Shown here: positions 8,739 through 16,636 of the stretch, piece by piece
How the letters are laid out: each line of letters opens with the position of its first letter
Position numbering within the stretch: position 1 is the first letter of the stretch
Origin: Kallotenue papyrolyticum
Lineage (GTDB): Bacteria; Chloroflexota; Chloroflexia; Chloroflexales; Kallotenuaceae
Direction of reading: 5' to 3'
Length of the DNA: 64,000 nt
NCBI RefSeq assembly: GCF_000526415.1
Contig: NZ_JAGA01000003.1
Location: 744,001 to 808,000 of the forward strand
Notes under the pieces: generated by a model
The model's input: only the letters and a program-made list of their open reading frames with translations
What the model was told of the DNA's origin: nothing
Database searches by the model: none
Program-made: the position numbers and the translations under genes

Positions 8739-9668
8739 ATGAATCTTTCCTCTGGCTCCCTTGAGCGCGCCATTCCTCGCCCATCGGCGCCGATCCGCTT
8801 GAGCAGAGTTGCGACGATCATCGTCTTTCTGCTGCCGGCGACGCTAGCCTACCTGGGGCTGGTGCTGTTCCCGATCGTCCAAGGCATCTACTACAGCTTC
8901 TTCCGGTGGAACGGGCTCGGCCCGGCCGAGAACTTCATCGGCCTCGACAACTACGTGCGGGCCTTCAGCGACCGCGTCTTTCTGAGCGCGCTGGGGCATA
9001 ACCTGCTGATCGTCGCACTGTCGCTGCTGCTGCAGTTGCCGCTGGCGCTGGGGCTGGCACTGCTGGTGCGCAGCATGGTGCGCGGACGCACGCTGTTTCG
9101 CACCATCTTTTTCCTGCCCTTTGTGCTTTCAGAAGTGATCACCGGCGTGATCTGGAGCTTCATCTATCGTCCCCAGGGTGGACTGATCACCTGGCTGTTC
9201 CAGCAGCTCGCGCCCAACGCGCAGCCGCCAGCGCTGCTCGCCGATCCCGACACCGTTCTGTATGCGCTGTTCGTGGTCATCACCTGGAAGTACTTCGGCT
9301 ACCACATGATCCTGTACATCGCCGGCCTACAGAACATCCCGGCCGAGCTGGAGGAAGCAGCCCAGATCGACGGCGCGGGCCGCTGGCAGGTGTTGCGCTA
9401 CGTCACCATTCCGCTGCTGGGCACCACCATTCGTCTGACCATCTATCTCTCGGTGCTCGGCGCCATCCAGCTCTTCGATCTGGTCTGGGTGATGACCGGC
9501 GGCGGCCCGGTCAATGCCAGCGATACCATGGCCACCTATCTCTACAAATTCGGCTTTCAGCGCTTCCAACTCGGCTATGGCAGCGCCGTAGCCGTGATCA
9601 TGTTTCTGATCTGTTTCGTGTTTTCGCTGGTGTATCAGCGCTATGCATTGCGCCGCGATTTTGAATAG
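8739..9668 (+). CDS. ABC sugar transporter permease (MalF-like)
   Basis: A 309-residue inner-membrane permease with about six hydrophobic segments, the first near residues 25-50 (ATIIVFLLPATLAYLGLVLF). The EAA loop that docks the ATPase is clear: ELEEAAQIDGAGRWQVLRYVTIPLL near residues 205-228. It pairs with the next gene to form the channel. No ATPase gene is present in this operon, so a shared MsmX/UgpC-type ATPase elsewhere is expected. Start ATG 8739 is preferred to an upstream in-frame codon that would add 17 hydrophilic residues overlapping the palindrome. Confidence 0.93.
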   Translation: MNLSSGSLERAIPRPSAPIRLSRVATIIVFLLPATLAYLGLVLFPIVQGIYYSFFRWNGLGPAENFIGLDNYVRAFSDRVFLSALGHNLLIVALSLLLQLPLALGLALLVRSMVRGRTLFRTIFFLPFVLSEVITGVIWSFIYRPQGGLITWLFQQLAPNAQPPALLADPDTVLYALFVVITWKYFGYHMILYIAGLQNIPAELEEAAQIDGAGRWQVLRYVTIPLLGTTIRLTIYLSVLGAIQLFDLVWVMTGGGPVNASDTMATYLYKFGFQRFQLGYGSAVAVIMFLICFVFSLVYQRYALRRDFE

Positions 9669-9682
9669 CGAGAGAGGGAAGC

Positions 9683-10540
9683 ATGGCTCCTGCCTACGCG
9701 CCTGAGCTGCGACCGACACGCCGCTGGGTGATTCCAACCCTGCAATACGTGCTTGCCGCCGGGATGGCGTTGATCGTGCTTATCCCGCTGATCACCACGG
9801 TGTTCAACGGCTTCAAGAGCAACGCCGAGGTCCTGCTCGATCCCTTTGGTCTGCCGACGAGCTGGCATCCGGAGAACTATACCACCATCCTGCGCAGCGC
9901 CTCCTTTTGGCAACAGCTTTCCAACAGCACGCTGGTGATGCTGGCAACCGCGGCAGGCGTGCTGGTGATCTCCAGCATGGCTGCCTTTGTCTTTGCGCGC
10001 ATGCCCTTCCGTGGCCGCGAGGTGCTCTTCAACGTGTTTATGGTCGGCCTGCTCTTCCCGGTCACCGTGGCGATCCTGCCGCTCTACATCACGCTGCGCC
10101 ACCTGCGGCTGATCGACAGCCTGTGGGGTGTGATCCTGCCGCAGATCGCCTTCGGCCTGGCCTCCAATATCTTGATCCTGCGCGGCTTTTTCGCCTCGAT
10201 CCCACGCGAGCTGGAAGAGGCCGCGGCGATCGACGGCTGCGGACCGATCAACTTCTTCGTGCGCATCCTGCTGCCGCTCACCCGGCCGGCGCTGGCGGCA
10301 GTGGTGGTGCTGACGATGGTCGCCAGCTGGAATAACTTCTTTCTGCCGCTGCTGGTGCTGAACAGCGAGTCACTCTATACCCTGCCGCTGGGGATTATGC
10401 AGTTTCAGGGCCAGTTCGGCACGGAGTGGAATCGCGTGCTGGCGTTTGTCACCCTGGCGCTGGTGCCTACGATCATCTTCTACCTGTTCGCCGAACGGCA
10501 TATCATCACCGGTCTGGTCGCCGGCGCGCTCAAGGGCTGA
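9683..10540 (+). CDS. ABC sugar transporter permease (MalG-like)
   Basis: A 285-residue permease starting 14 bp after the first permease, preceded by AGAGAGGGAAG as ribosome-binding site. It has six predicted membrane segments and the EAA loop ELEEAAAIDGCGPINFFVRILLPL near residues 175-197. The C-terminal QFQGQFGTEWNRVLAFVTLALVPTIIFYLF and 'ITGLVAGALKG' ending are typical of CUT1-family MalG homologues. It forms the heterodimeric channel with the preceding gene and takes substrate from the lipoprotein. Confidence 0.93.
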   Translation: MAPAYAPELRPTRRWVIPTLQYVLAAGMALIVLIPLITTVFNGFKSNAEVLLDPFGLPTSWHPENYTTILRSASFWQQLSNSTLVMLATAAGVLVISSMAAFVFARMPFRGREVLFNVFMVGLLFPVTVAILPLYITLRHLRLIDSLWGVILPQIAFGLASNILILRGFFASIPRELEEAAAIDGCGPINFFVRILLPLTRPALAAVVVLTMVASWNNFFLPLLVLNSESLYTLPLGIMQFQGQFGTEWNRVLAFVTLALVPTIIFYLFAERHIITGLVAGALKG

Positions 10541-10579
10541 ACCGGACGCGCCACGGCGCTGCAACGATGGGAAGCATGC

Positions 10580-13054
10580 ATGACCACCCCCCTTGCGCTC
10601 AACGAGCTCGATTACTTTGAGCGGCCAGGCGTGAACATCCTGGTCTTCAGCAACTGGTACGACGGCTATTTCAGCGATGCCAAGCTGAGCGGGATCGAGC
10701 TGATCCACCACGCTGTGCGCACCGCTACCAATGGGGATGTGCGCCTGAGCCCGACGCCCGGCCAGTGGGACGCGACGCCTACGCTGATCGAGCGCTGCGT
10801 TGATCGCGCGGCACAGTGCATCCGCGTGACGCTGGCCTATCCCGCCTACGATCTGCGCTACAGCCTGGTGGCCGAGGCGCTGGACAATCACCTGCGCGTG
10901 CGCGTCGAGCTTGACGCGCCGCTGCCGGAAGCGCTGATCGGACGCGCCGGCTTCAACCTAGAGTTCCTGCCCGCAGCCTACTTCGGCGCAACCTACCTGG
11001 CCGACGGACGGCCCGGTAGCTTCCCGCGCTACCCCTGTGGCCCGATGCGCCGATTGCCGGATGGCACCTGCGAACCCGCGCCGCTGGCCAGCGCGCAGAG
11101 CTTTGTGCTCGCGCCTGAAGATCCCCTGCGTCGTGTCACGATCCGCTCCATCCAGGGCCCGATCCAGCTCTTCGACGGACGCAACACCGCGCAGAACGGC
11201 TGGTATGTGCTGCGCACGCTCCTGCCGGCGCAGCGCAGCGGCACGGTGGTGGAGTGGACCATCGACGCCGGCACGCAGGCCGATTGGATCCGTCCGCCGG
11301 TGATCGGTCATTCGCAACTGGGCTACCACCCCGACCAGCGCAAGGTGGCGGTGATCGAGCGCGACCCGCGCGACCCGCGCCACCCCCTGGCGCGCCTGCT
11401 CCAGGTGCTGCCCGACGGCAGGTTGGTTGAACGCCATGCCGCCCAGCCCATGCCTTGGGGCCGCTATCTACGCTACGCCTACGCAACCTTCGACTTCAGC
11501 GCCGTGCGCGACACCGGCGTGTACCTGCTGGAATACGGCGAGGTGCGCACCGCGCCCTTCCGCATCGCGCCGGAGATCTACGCCGATGCCTGGCATCCAA
11601 CCCTGGATGTGTTTCTGCCGGTGCAGATGGACCATATGCTGGTGCGCGAAGCCTACCGCGTCTGGCATGGCCGTTCGCATCTCGACGACGCGCTGCAGGC
11701 GCCGGTCAACCACGAACATTTCGACCTCTATGCCCAAGGCCCCACCACCGACACGCCCTACCAGCCCGGGGAGCATATCCCCGGCCTGAACATCGGGGGC
11801 TGGTTCGACGCCGGCGACTTCGACCTGCGCACCCAAACGCAGTATGCCGTGGTGCTCGATCTGGTGCAGACCTGGGAGTGCTTCCGCCCCGAACGCGATG
11901 AGACGACCATCGATCAGCAGCAACGTTATGTCGAATTGCATGCACCGGACGGCGTGCCCGACCTGCTGCAACAGATCGAGCATGGCACGCTGGCGCTGAT
12001 TGCCCAGCACCGCGCCGTCGGACATGCCATTCCCGGCATCGTTGAGGCGACGCTCAGGCAGTACACCCACCTGGGCGATGCGTCGGTCAAAACCGACAAC
12101 CTGATCTATGATGCCAGCCTGCCGGCGGGCGCGAGCGATGGTCGGCGCAGCAGCGTGTGCGACGATCGCTGGGCCTTCACCAGCCGCTCCAGTGCGCTGA
12201 ACTACGGCTCGATCGCCGCGCTGGCAGCGGCCAGTCGCGCGCTGCGTGGCTACCGCGACGCGCTGGCCGATGAATGCCTGGCAACGGCGCAGCGCGTCTG
12301 GGAGGAAGAGCACCGTCAGGCGCCGGCGCTGTTCCGGCACGGCAACACCACCGGCGGAGCGCTCGACGAAGAGGAGTTTCGCGCAGCGGTCGAACTGCTG
12401 ATCACCACCGGCGACGCGCGCTATGCCCAACGCATCGAGGAGCTGTGGCCACAGCTCGAAGCGCGCTTCAGCGCCATCGCCGCGCCGGCGGTACGCGCGC
12501 TGCCCCACATGCCCCAGCGCTATGCCGTGGCGCTCGAACAGCGCGCACGCCGCTACGCCGACGAGCTGCGTCAACTCGCGACGGCCAATCCCTTCGGGGT
12601 GCCGATCACTGCCGGTGGCTGGGCCGGCAACGGCATCATCGTGCGCTGGGCCATCACCAACTATTGGCTGCATCGCGCCTTTCCGCAGCTGATCGAGCGT
12701 GACGCGATCCTGCGCGGGCTGAGCTACCTGTACGGCTGCCATCCCGGCTCCGACATCTCCTTTGTATCGGGCGTGGGCGCGCGCTCCAAGGAGGTGGCCT
12801 ACGGCAGCAACCGCGCCGACTTCTCGTTCATTGCCGGCGGCGTCGTACCGGGGGTGCTGATCGTTAAGCCCGATTTTCCGGAGAACAAGGAGGACTGGCC
12901 CTTTCTGTGGGGCCAGAACGAGTACGTTGTGGATGTCGCCGCCGCCTATCTCTTCCTGGTCAACGCCGCGCACCACCTGCTCGCCGACGCCAAGACAGAA
13001 GCGCGACCCGGCGCGCAGACATCACCGCCAACCCATTCAGCAGCCGACGCCTGA
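10580..13054 (+). CDS. glycoside hydrolase family 9, cytoplasmic
   Basis: An 824-residue protein. An N-terminal region of about 230 residues of beta-type sequence is followed by the Ig-like domain seen in many GH9 enzymes (IGHSQLGYHPDQRKVAVIER from about residue 240). The (alpha/alpha)6 barrel carries the GH9 signature GGWFDAGDFD near residue 408, whose Asp residues form the base and hold the water. A C-terminal Glu in QNEYVVDVAAAYLFLVNA (about residue 780) fits the catalytic acid. No signal peptide is visible, so unlike secreted endoglucanases it should cleave imported oligosaccharides. It ends the transporter operon. The exact bond cleaved (cello-oligosaccharide, glucosaminide or other) is unknown. 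Confidence 0.87.
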   Translation: MTTPLALNELDYFERPGVNILVFSNWYDGYFSDAKLSGIELIHHAVRTATNGDVRLSPTPGQWDATPTLIERCVDRAAQCIRVTLAYPAYDLRYSLVAEALDNHLRVRVELDAPLPEALIGRAGFNLEFLPAAYFGATYLADGRPGSFPRYPCGPMRRLPDGTCEPAPLASAQSFVLAPEDPLRRVTIRSIQGPIQLFDGRNTAQNGWYVLRTLLPAQRSGTVVEWTIDAGTQADWIRPPVIGHSQLGYHPDQRKVAVIERDPRDPRHPLARLLQVLPDGRLVERHAAQPMPWGRYLRYAYATFDFSAVRDTGVYLLEYGEVRTAPFRIAPEIYADAWHPTLDVFLPVQMDHMLVREAYRVWHGRSHLDDALQAPVNHEHFDLYAQGPTTDTPYQPGEHIPGLNIGGWFDAGDFDLRTQTQYAVVLDLVQTWECFRPERDETTIDQQQRYVELHAPDGVPDLLQQIEHGTLALIAQHRAVGHAIPGIVEATLRQYTHLGDASVKTDNLIYDASLPAGASDGRRSSVCDDRWAFTSRSSALNYGSIAALAAASRALRGYRDALADECLATAQRVWEEEHRQAPALFRHGNTTGGALDEEEFRAAVELLITTGDARYAQRIEELWPQLEARFSAIAAPAVRALPHMPQRYAVALEQRARRYADELRQLATANPFGVPITAGGWAGNGIIVRWAITNYWLHRAFPQLIERDAILRGLSYLYGCHPGSDISFVSGVGARSKEVAYGSNRADFSFIAGGVVPGVLIVKPDFPENKEDWPFLWGQNEYVVDVAAAYLFLVNAAHHLLADAKTEARPGAQTSPPTHSAADA

Positions 13055-13567
13055 TGAGCGCTCTGCCCGCAAGCGCGCTTCGCATAGCGTACTGCGCTTG
13101 CGCTGCTGTGCGGGAATGCGTGGGCATATGTCGCCGGCGCAGCACGCGCCGCGCTGCCTCGTCGAGACATAGCGTGCTAACAGACGGCCTGCGGCAGCCC
13201 GAAAAACACGTGGCGCGCCGGCAACCAACGACGCCATCTCTCTGCGGTGCAGATCGATACAACCGCCGCCACCAGGGAGACGTAAGAGCTGGCGACCGAG
13301 CCGGTGTACAAACGGAGGAGGCAGCAAGCGCTGACGAAGGAGGGTAGCAGCTCGCCTTGAGCCTTGAGACGTGCGCGTTGGCCCAGCAGGCGAGGACACG
13401 GTGACCAGATGATACTGCCACAGAAAGCAATCGTGTACGGTCTGCAGACGGCCGTCCCTGGAGACGGCAGCAGCAAGAGCACCTCCAGCGGCGGGCGCGC
13501 TGCCCTCGACCCGACTGCACCATAACGTCTCAGCAGCCGGTGCCCGCAATAGGGTACCGTTGAACGG
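13055..13567. other. intergenic region with operon-end hairpin
   Basis: No convincing gene was found in this 513-bp gap; the open frames on the minus strand lack family features and ribosome-binding sites. An 8-bp stem (GCAAGCGC at 13069-13076, complement at 13094-13101) just after the GH9 stop may end the transporter operon. The gap separates metabolic genes from the integron and so marks the left edge of the accessory region. Confidence 0.5.
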
Positions 13568-14533
13568 TTACCCGTCGAGCGGGCTGCGGACGCCGCGCCC
13601 ACCGCGATTCAACACATGCGTGTAGATCATCGTCGTCTTGACATCACTATGCCCGAGCAATTCCTGGATCGTCCGGATGTCATAGCCGTCTTCGAGCAGG
13701 TGGGTTGCGAAACTATGGCGCAGGGTGTGGCATGTCACATGTTTTGGCACACTGGCAAGCTGCGCCGCGCGCTTCATAGCCTTCTGTAATCCGCTTTCAT
13801 CGACATGATGCCGTCGCACGATACCGGTGCGCGGGTCTGACGAGCGACGTTCAGCGGGAAAGACATACTGCCAGATCCAGTCATACTCGGCGTTAGGATA
13901 TTTGCGTGCCAGGGCATTGGGCAGGTAGACGCGGCCATAGCCCTGCTCGAGATCATTGTGATGGAGCGCCTGGGCAATGCGTAACTGGCGCTGCAATGGT
14001 TCTTTGACACGGTCAGGCAGGAGCGTGACGCGATCTCTGTTACCCTTGCCACTGCGCACCGTAATCTGGCGCTGCGCGAAATCAACATCTTTCACCCGCA
14101 GCCGCACGCACTCCATCAAGCGCAGACCCGCGCCGTACATCAGGTGGGCCATCACCTGATACGGTTCCTGCAGCTGGGCGAGCACCGCCTGCACTTCTGC
14201 CCGGCTCAACACCGTCGGTAGGCGTTGCGGCGCCTTGGCGCGTACAGCGTCTATTGGGCGCTCAAGCTCCTGGTGTAACACCTGGCGGTACAGAAAGAGC
14301 AGGGCGGCCAGGGCCTGGTTTTGGGTCGAGGCGGTAACCTGATCATGAACAGCCAGGTGGGTAAAGAAGGCTTCAATTTCCGGAATGTTCATCTCGCTGG
14401 GGTGACGCTTGTCGTGAAACAGGATGTAGCGCTTGATCCACTGGATGTAAGCTTCTTCCGTGCGGATGGCATAGTGCTTGACACGCAGGGCACGGCGCAC
14501 CTGATCAAGGAGTTTGGGCGGCTCGGCTGGCAT
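13568..14533 (-). CDS. intI: integron integrase (IntI-type tyrosine recombinase)
   Basis: A 321-residue tyrosine recombinase, the normal IntI length. A SAM-like N-terminal domain (about residues 5-90) precedes the catalytic domain with all key residues visible: Arg138 in GAGLRLME, His269 and Arg272 in [12 protein letters not shown], His295 in ELLGHSDV and nucleophile Tyr304 in MIYTHV. Between about residues 203 and 226 is the extra segment ([12 protein letters not shown]...WIWQYVFPA) that separates IntI from XerC/D and grips the extrahelical bases of folded attC sites. It should insert and excise gene cassettes. Its start lies only 24 bp from an attC site, and the cassette array extends from its 5' side, as in other integrons. 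Confidence 0.94.
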   Translation of the reverse strand: MPAEPPKLLDQVRRALRVKHYAIRTEEAYIQWIKRYILFHDKRHPSEMNIPEIEAFFTHLAVHDQVTASTQNQALAALLFLYRQVLHQELERPIDAVRAKAPQRLPTVLSRAEVQAVLAQLQEPYQVMAHLMYGAGLRLMECVRLRVKDVDFAQRQITVRSGKGNRDRVTLLPDRVKEPLQRQLRIAQALHHNDLEQGYGRVYLPNALARKYPNAEYDWIWQYVFPAERRSSDPRTGIVRRHHVDESGLQKAMKRAAQLASVPKHVTCHTLRHSFATHLLEDGYDIRTIQELLGHSDVKTTMIYTHVLNRGGRGVRSPLDG

Positions 14534-14557
14534 AGATGTGGCTCCATGATTTCGGAT

Positions 14558-14629
14558 ACAGAACGTCGCGCTTCAGCCGCGCGCCTCGCGCTGCGCGCTC
14601 GGCGCGTCGGCTGGAAGCGCTTGTTGGGC
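14558..14629 (-). other. attC site, minus orientation (end of inverted cassette)
   Basis: On the minus strand it reads GCCCAAC-AA...CCAGCCGAC, a GC-rich centre, then GCGGCTGAAGCGC...GTTCTGT. Outer core boxes and both inner arms pair. The AACAA and the extra base in the left arm set the orientation. It directly follows the leftward VOC gene and directly precedes the integrase. Confidence 0.8.
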
Positions 14630-14630
14630 C

Positions 14631-15053
14631 TCAGTCCTCTGGGAGCAGCTGTGGATTCCAAGCGACCTCCCAAAGATGACCGTCCGGGTCTTTGAAGTAG
14701 CCGGAGTACCCGCCCCAGAAAGTATCTTGAGCTTTCTTCACGATCGTCGCTCCCGCCGCCTGAGCCTCCTTCATGACTGCGTCAACCTCGGCCCGGGACC
14801 TTACGTTGTGACCGAGGCTGAACTCGGTCGAGCTCACTGCATCCACCGGAAGCCCGGTATCCCGTGAAAGGCTTTGACGCGGCCACACCGCCAGTGTTAG
14901 TCCACCTTGGAGTTTGAAGAAGGCAACCGCACCATATTCGAACTCTTTGCCGATGATGCCTTCGGTAGGGAGCCCCAAGCCATCCCGATAGAACCGGAGC
15001 GACCGCTCCAAGTCTGCGACCCCGATTGTGAGAACCGTGATACGCGGCTTCAT
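14631..15053 (-). CDS. VOC/glyoxalase-fold protein (cassette gene)
   Basis: A 140-residue single-subunit VOC protein. The family opening 'ITVLTIGVADLERSLRFYRDGLGLP' gives the first beta-alpha-beta module, and the second ends in GYFKDPDGHLWEVAWNP with the metal-ligand Glu. The fold covers glyoxalase I, dioxygenases and resistance proteins that bind bleomycin or fosfomycin; this subgroup is generally uncharacterised. It overlaps the stop of the SRPBCC gene by 4 bp (ATGA), so the two are co-translated, and its stop is 2 bp from attC. Confidence 0.88.
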   Translation of the reverse strand: MKPRITVLTIGVADLERSLRFYRDGLGLPTEGIIGKEFEYGAVAFFKLQGGLTLAVWPRQSLSRDTGLPVDAVSSTEFSLGHNVRSRAEVDAVMKEAQAAGATIVKKAQDTFWGGYSGYFKDPDGHLWEVAWNPQLLPED

Positions 15054-15460
15054 TCCTTCACCTCCACGTACCGGCCGAAGTTATTCAGGATGGCCTGCCA
15101 GCCCGTGCGCTGGAGCTCGGGCGGGTTCTCGGTCTCCGCATCGAACGTCTCCTTCACGAGGACGTGCTCGGTACGCTCTACGAACTCGACCTTGACTTCG
15201 CGGCCGTCACTCATCCGGTATTCGATGGTCTTGTGGGGCACGACACGGGTGTACGTGCCCTCAAAGTCGAAGCCCTGGCTGCCGTCCTTGGCTTCCATGC
15301 GCGACAGGAACTTTCCGCCTTCGCGCAGATCGACGGTGCTCCGGGTCGTATGCCAGTCATCCTGGGCGGCATTCCACTGCTTGATGTCCGCCGGGTTGTT
15401 CCAGGCATCCCAGACCTTGTTCAGTTCGGCCTTTACGACAGTCTCAACGGTGATCTTCAT
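15050..15460 (-). CDS. SRPBCC (AHSA1/START-like) domain protein (cassette gene)
   Basis: A 136-residue protein with the usual opening of the Aha1-C-like SRPBCC group (ITVETVVKAELNKVWDAWNNPADIKQWN). A central strand pair and a C-terminal helix (TGWQAILNNFGRYVE) form a hydrophobic ligand pocket. Ligand and role are unknown. Ribosome-binding sequence AGGAGAG lies just upstream of ATG 15460. It shares an inverted integron cassette with the VOC gene, a frequent pairing in bacterial genomes. Confidence 0.88.
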   Translation of the reverse strand: MKITVETVVKAELNKVWDAWNNPADIKQWNAAQDDWHTTRSTVDLREGGKFLSRMEAKDGSQGFDFEGTYTRVVPHKTIEYRMSDGREVKVEFVERTEHVLVKETFDAETENPPELQRTGWQAILNNFGRYVEVKE

Positions 15461-15544
15461 GTGTCTCTCCTTTCGCGCCCGTAGGTGGGTACCCTTCAGT
15501 CGAACGAGGAGGAATCAAATCGACATCCCGGGTCGTCTTCTGAG

Positions 15545-15551
15545 GCCCAAC
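15545..15551 (-). other. core box GTTGGGC, left edge of the inverted cassette
   Basis: On the minus strand GTTGGGC matches the GTTRRRY core at which IntI cuts. It lies 85 bp upstream of the SRPBCC start and would be the 5' boundary of the inverted two-gene cassette. Sequence beyond it up to the IS5 end (15552-15617) is AT-rich and contains no full attC. Confidence 0.5.
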
Positions 15552-15617
15552 AGTTTTTGAACTCTTGTTCTACTATAACAGGTATTGCATGTGTCGTCAC
15601 GCCGGATTATACTAAAA

Positions 15618-16523
15618 GCCTATCCGCGTAACCCGGCAGCGCGGAAGGCGATCACGCCACAGGCAACGTGGAGCACGGCAAGATGGTGCGCAGCCTTCTT
15701 CTCCCAGCGGACCAGCAGGCGACGAAACCGATTGCGCCAGCTGTGACTGCGCTTGACGACCCAGCGCCGTGCCCGCTGCCCCACCTCCCGCGCCAGTGCC
15801 TTCGCCGCCTCGCCCAGCGAGCGCATGTGACCCATGAAGCCGAACTCAGCGCGGATCGTGCGCACCGCATCATCGGCGTAGCCGTTCGCCACACCCATGC
15901 CCTGCGGCTGCGCCTCGGTCGGATTGGGTTGCTCCACACCGATGCACACGATGGTCGCACGCACCAGCTTCATCTCATGGCGCTTCGCGCCATCAATCGT
16001 CACGCCGATCGGCACGCCGTGCCCCTCCGTCACCAACGAGCGTCTCACACCGTCTGTGCCCCGGTCGGTCGGATTAGGGCCGGTCTTTTCCTCGCCGAGG
16101 GGTGCTTTGGTCATCGCCCCATCCATGCCCAGCCAGGCCCAAGCGATCTCCTTCAGTTCATCCAACCGTTCGCGTCCGGCCTGCCACAGCTGCAGCAAGA
16201 CGCCCACCGCAACCCCGTGGGAACACCGGTCATGGGCGATGGATGTAGCACACAACGCGGTTTCGTTCAAGGCGACCCACTCGCCGCCCGTCCGCACGCC
16301 ATAGAAGATGGCATCCGCACAGCGGCGCTCCGATGCCCATGGGCGGTCACCACCGAAGCGATGGGTGGTCACATGAACTGGCAGCAATGGTTCCAACACG
16401 GCCCACAGCTCGTCCGAGAGCCGAAAGCCAATCGTCGTCTTGGGGTTTGGGGTACGAGCGTGCGTGCGCTTCGTGGTTGTCTCTGTGCTCATACCCCATA
16501 GTTTCCCAGTTATGCGGATAGGC
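15618..16523 (-). mobile_element. IS5-family insertion sequence
   Basis: A complete 906-bp element bounded by 15-bp inverted repeats (GCCTATCCGCGTAAC at 15618-15632; GTTATGCGGATAGGC at 16509-16523) with one mismatch. The transposase fills almost the whole length and its stop codon lies within the left repeat. I see no clear target duplication: the flanks are CTAAAA and ACTTAG. It has inserted between the inverted cassette and the first rightward cassette. Confidence 0.88.
15620..16492 (-). CDS. IS5-family transposase, possibly inactive
   Basis: A 290-residue single-frame DDE transposase. The start at ATG 16492 lies inside the element; a longer frame would run through the inverted repeat. The N-terminal DUF4096-type segment (GFRLSDELWAVLEPLLP) and GMDGAMTKAPLG with the first Asp are present. 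The C-terminal motif that normally reads VVERTHSW reads VVKRSHSW here, so the catalytic Glu appears replaced by Lys. The element may therefore be immobile without help. Alignment to intact copies would settle this. Confidence 0.85.
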   Translation of the reverse strand: MSTETTTKRTHARTPNPKTTIGFRLSDELWAVLEPLLPVHVTTHRFGGDRPWASERRCADAIFYGVRTGGEWVALNETALCATSIAHDRCSHGVAVGVLLQLWQAGRERLDELKEIAWAWLGMDGAMTKAPLGEEKTGPNPTDRGTDGVRRSLVTEGHGVPIGVTIDGAKRHEMKLVRATIVCIGVEQPNPTEAQPQGMGVANGYADDAVRTIRAEFGFMGHMRSLGEAAKALAREVGQRARRWVVKRSHSWRNRFRRLLVRWEKKAAHHLAVLHVACGVIAFRAAGLRG

Positions 16524-16535
16524 ACTTAGCTGGAA

Positions 16536-16612
16536 GGTTCCGCATAAATTTTTTGGGTGGATGGCTCCGTATAAAATTTTAGGTAGATGGTTCCAGCTAA
16601 AAATTGTTAGCC
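16536..16612 (+). other. candidate attI: three degenerate direct repeats ending in GTTAGCC
   Basis: Three related units of 27, 26 and 24 bp follow one another (starts 16536, 16563, 16589), each beginning GGYTCC and ending in a box like a core site: TTTGGGT, TTTAGGT and finally GTTAGCC (16606-16612). Direct, non-palindromic integrase-binding repeats before a core box are what attI sites look like. The first rightward cassette gene starts 24 bp later. A 10-bp inverted repeat (TTAGCTGGAA, 16526-16535 and 16591-16600) is an alternative explanation as the ends of a small insertion. Confidence 0.4.
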
Positions 16613-16636
16613 GTACCCAGAGATGTGGAGGAAACT

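Noticed and set aside
11468-12976. A 502-codon minus-strand frame inside the GH9 gene
   Set aside because: It is antisense to a well-defined GH9 catalytic domain and has no recognisable domain or ribosome-binding site.
13030-13060. attC-like string (CCAACCCATTCAGCAGCCGACGCC) at the end of the GH9 gene
   Set aside because: It codes for the conserved reading frame end and no matching right arm or GTTRRRY box follows within 150 bp.
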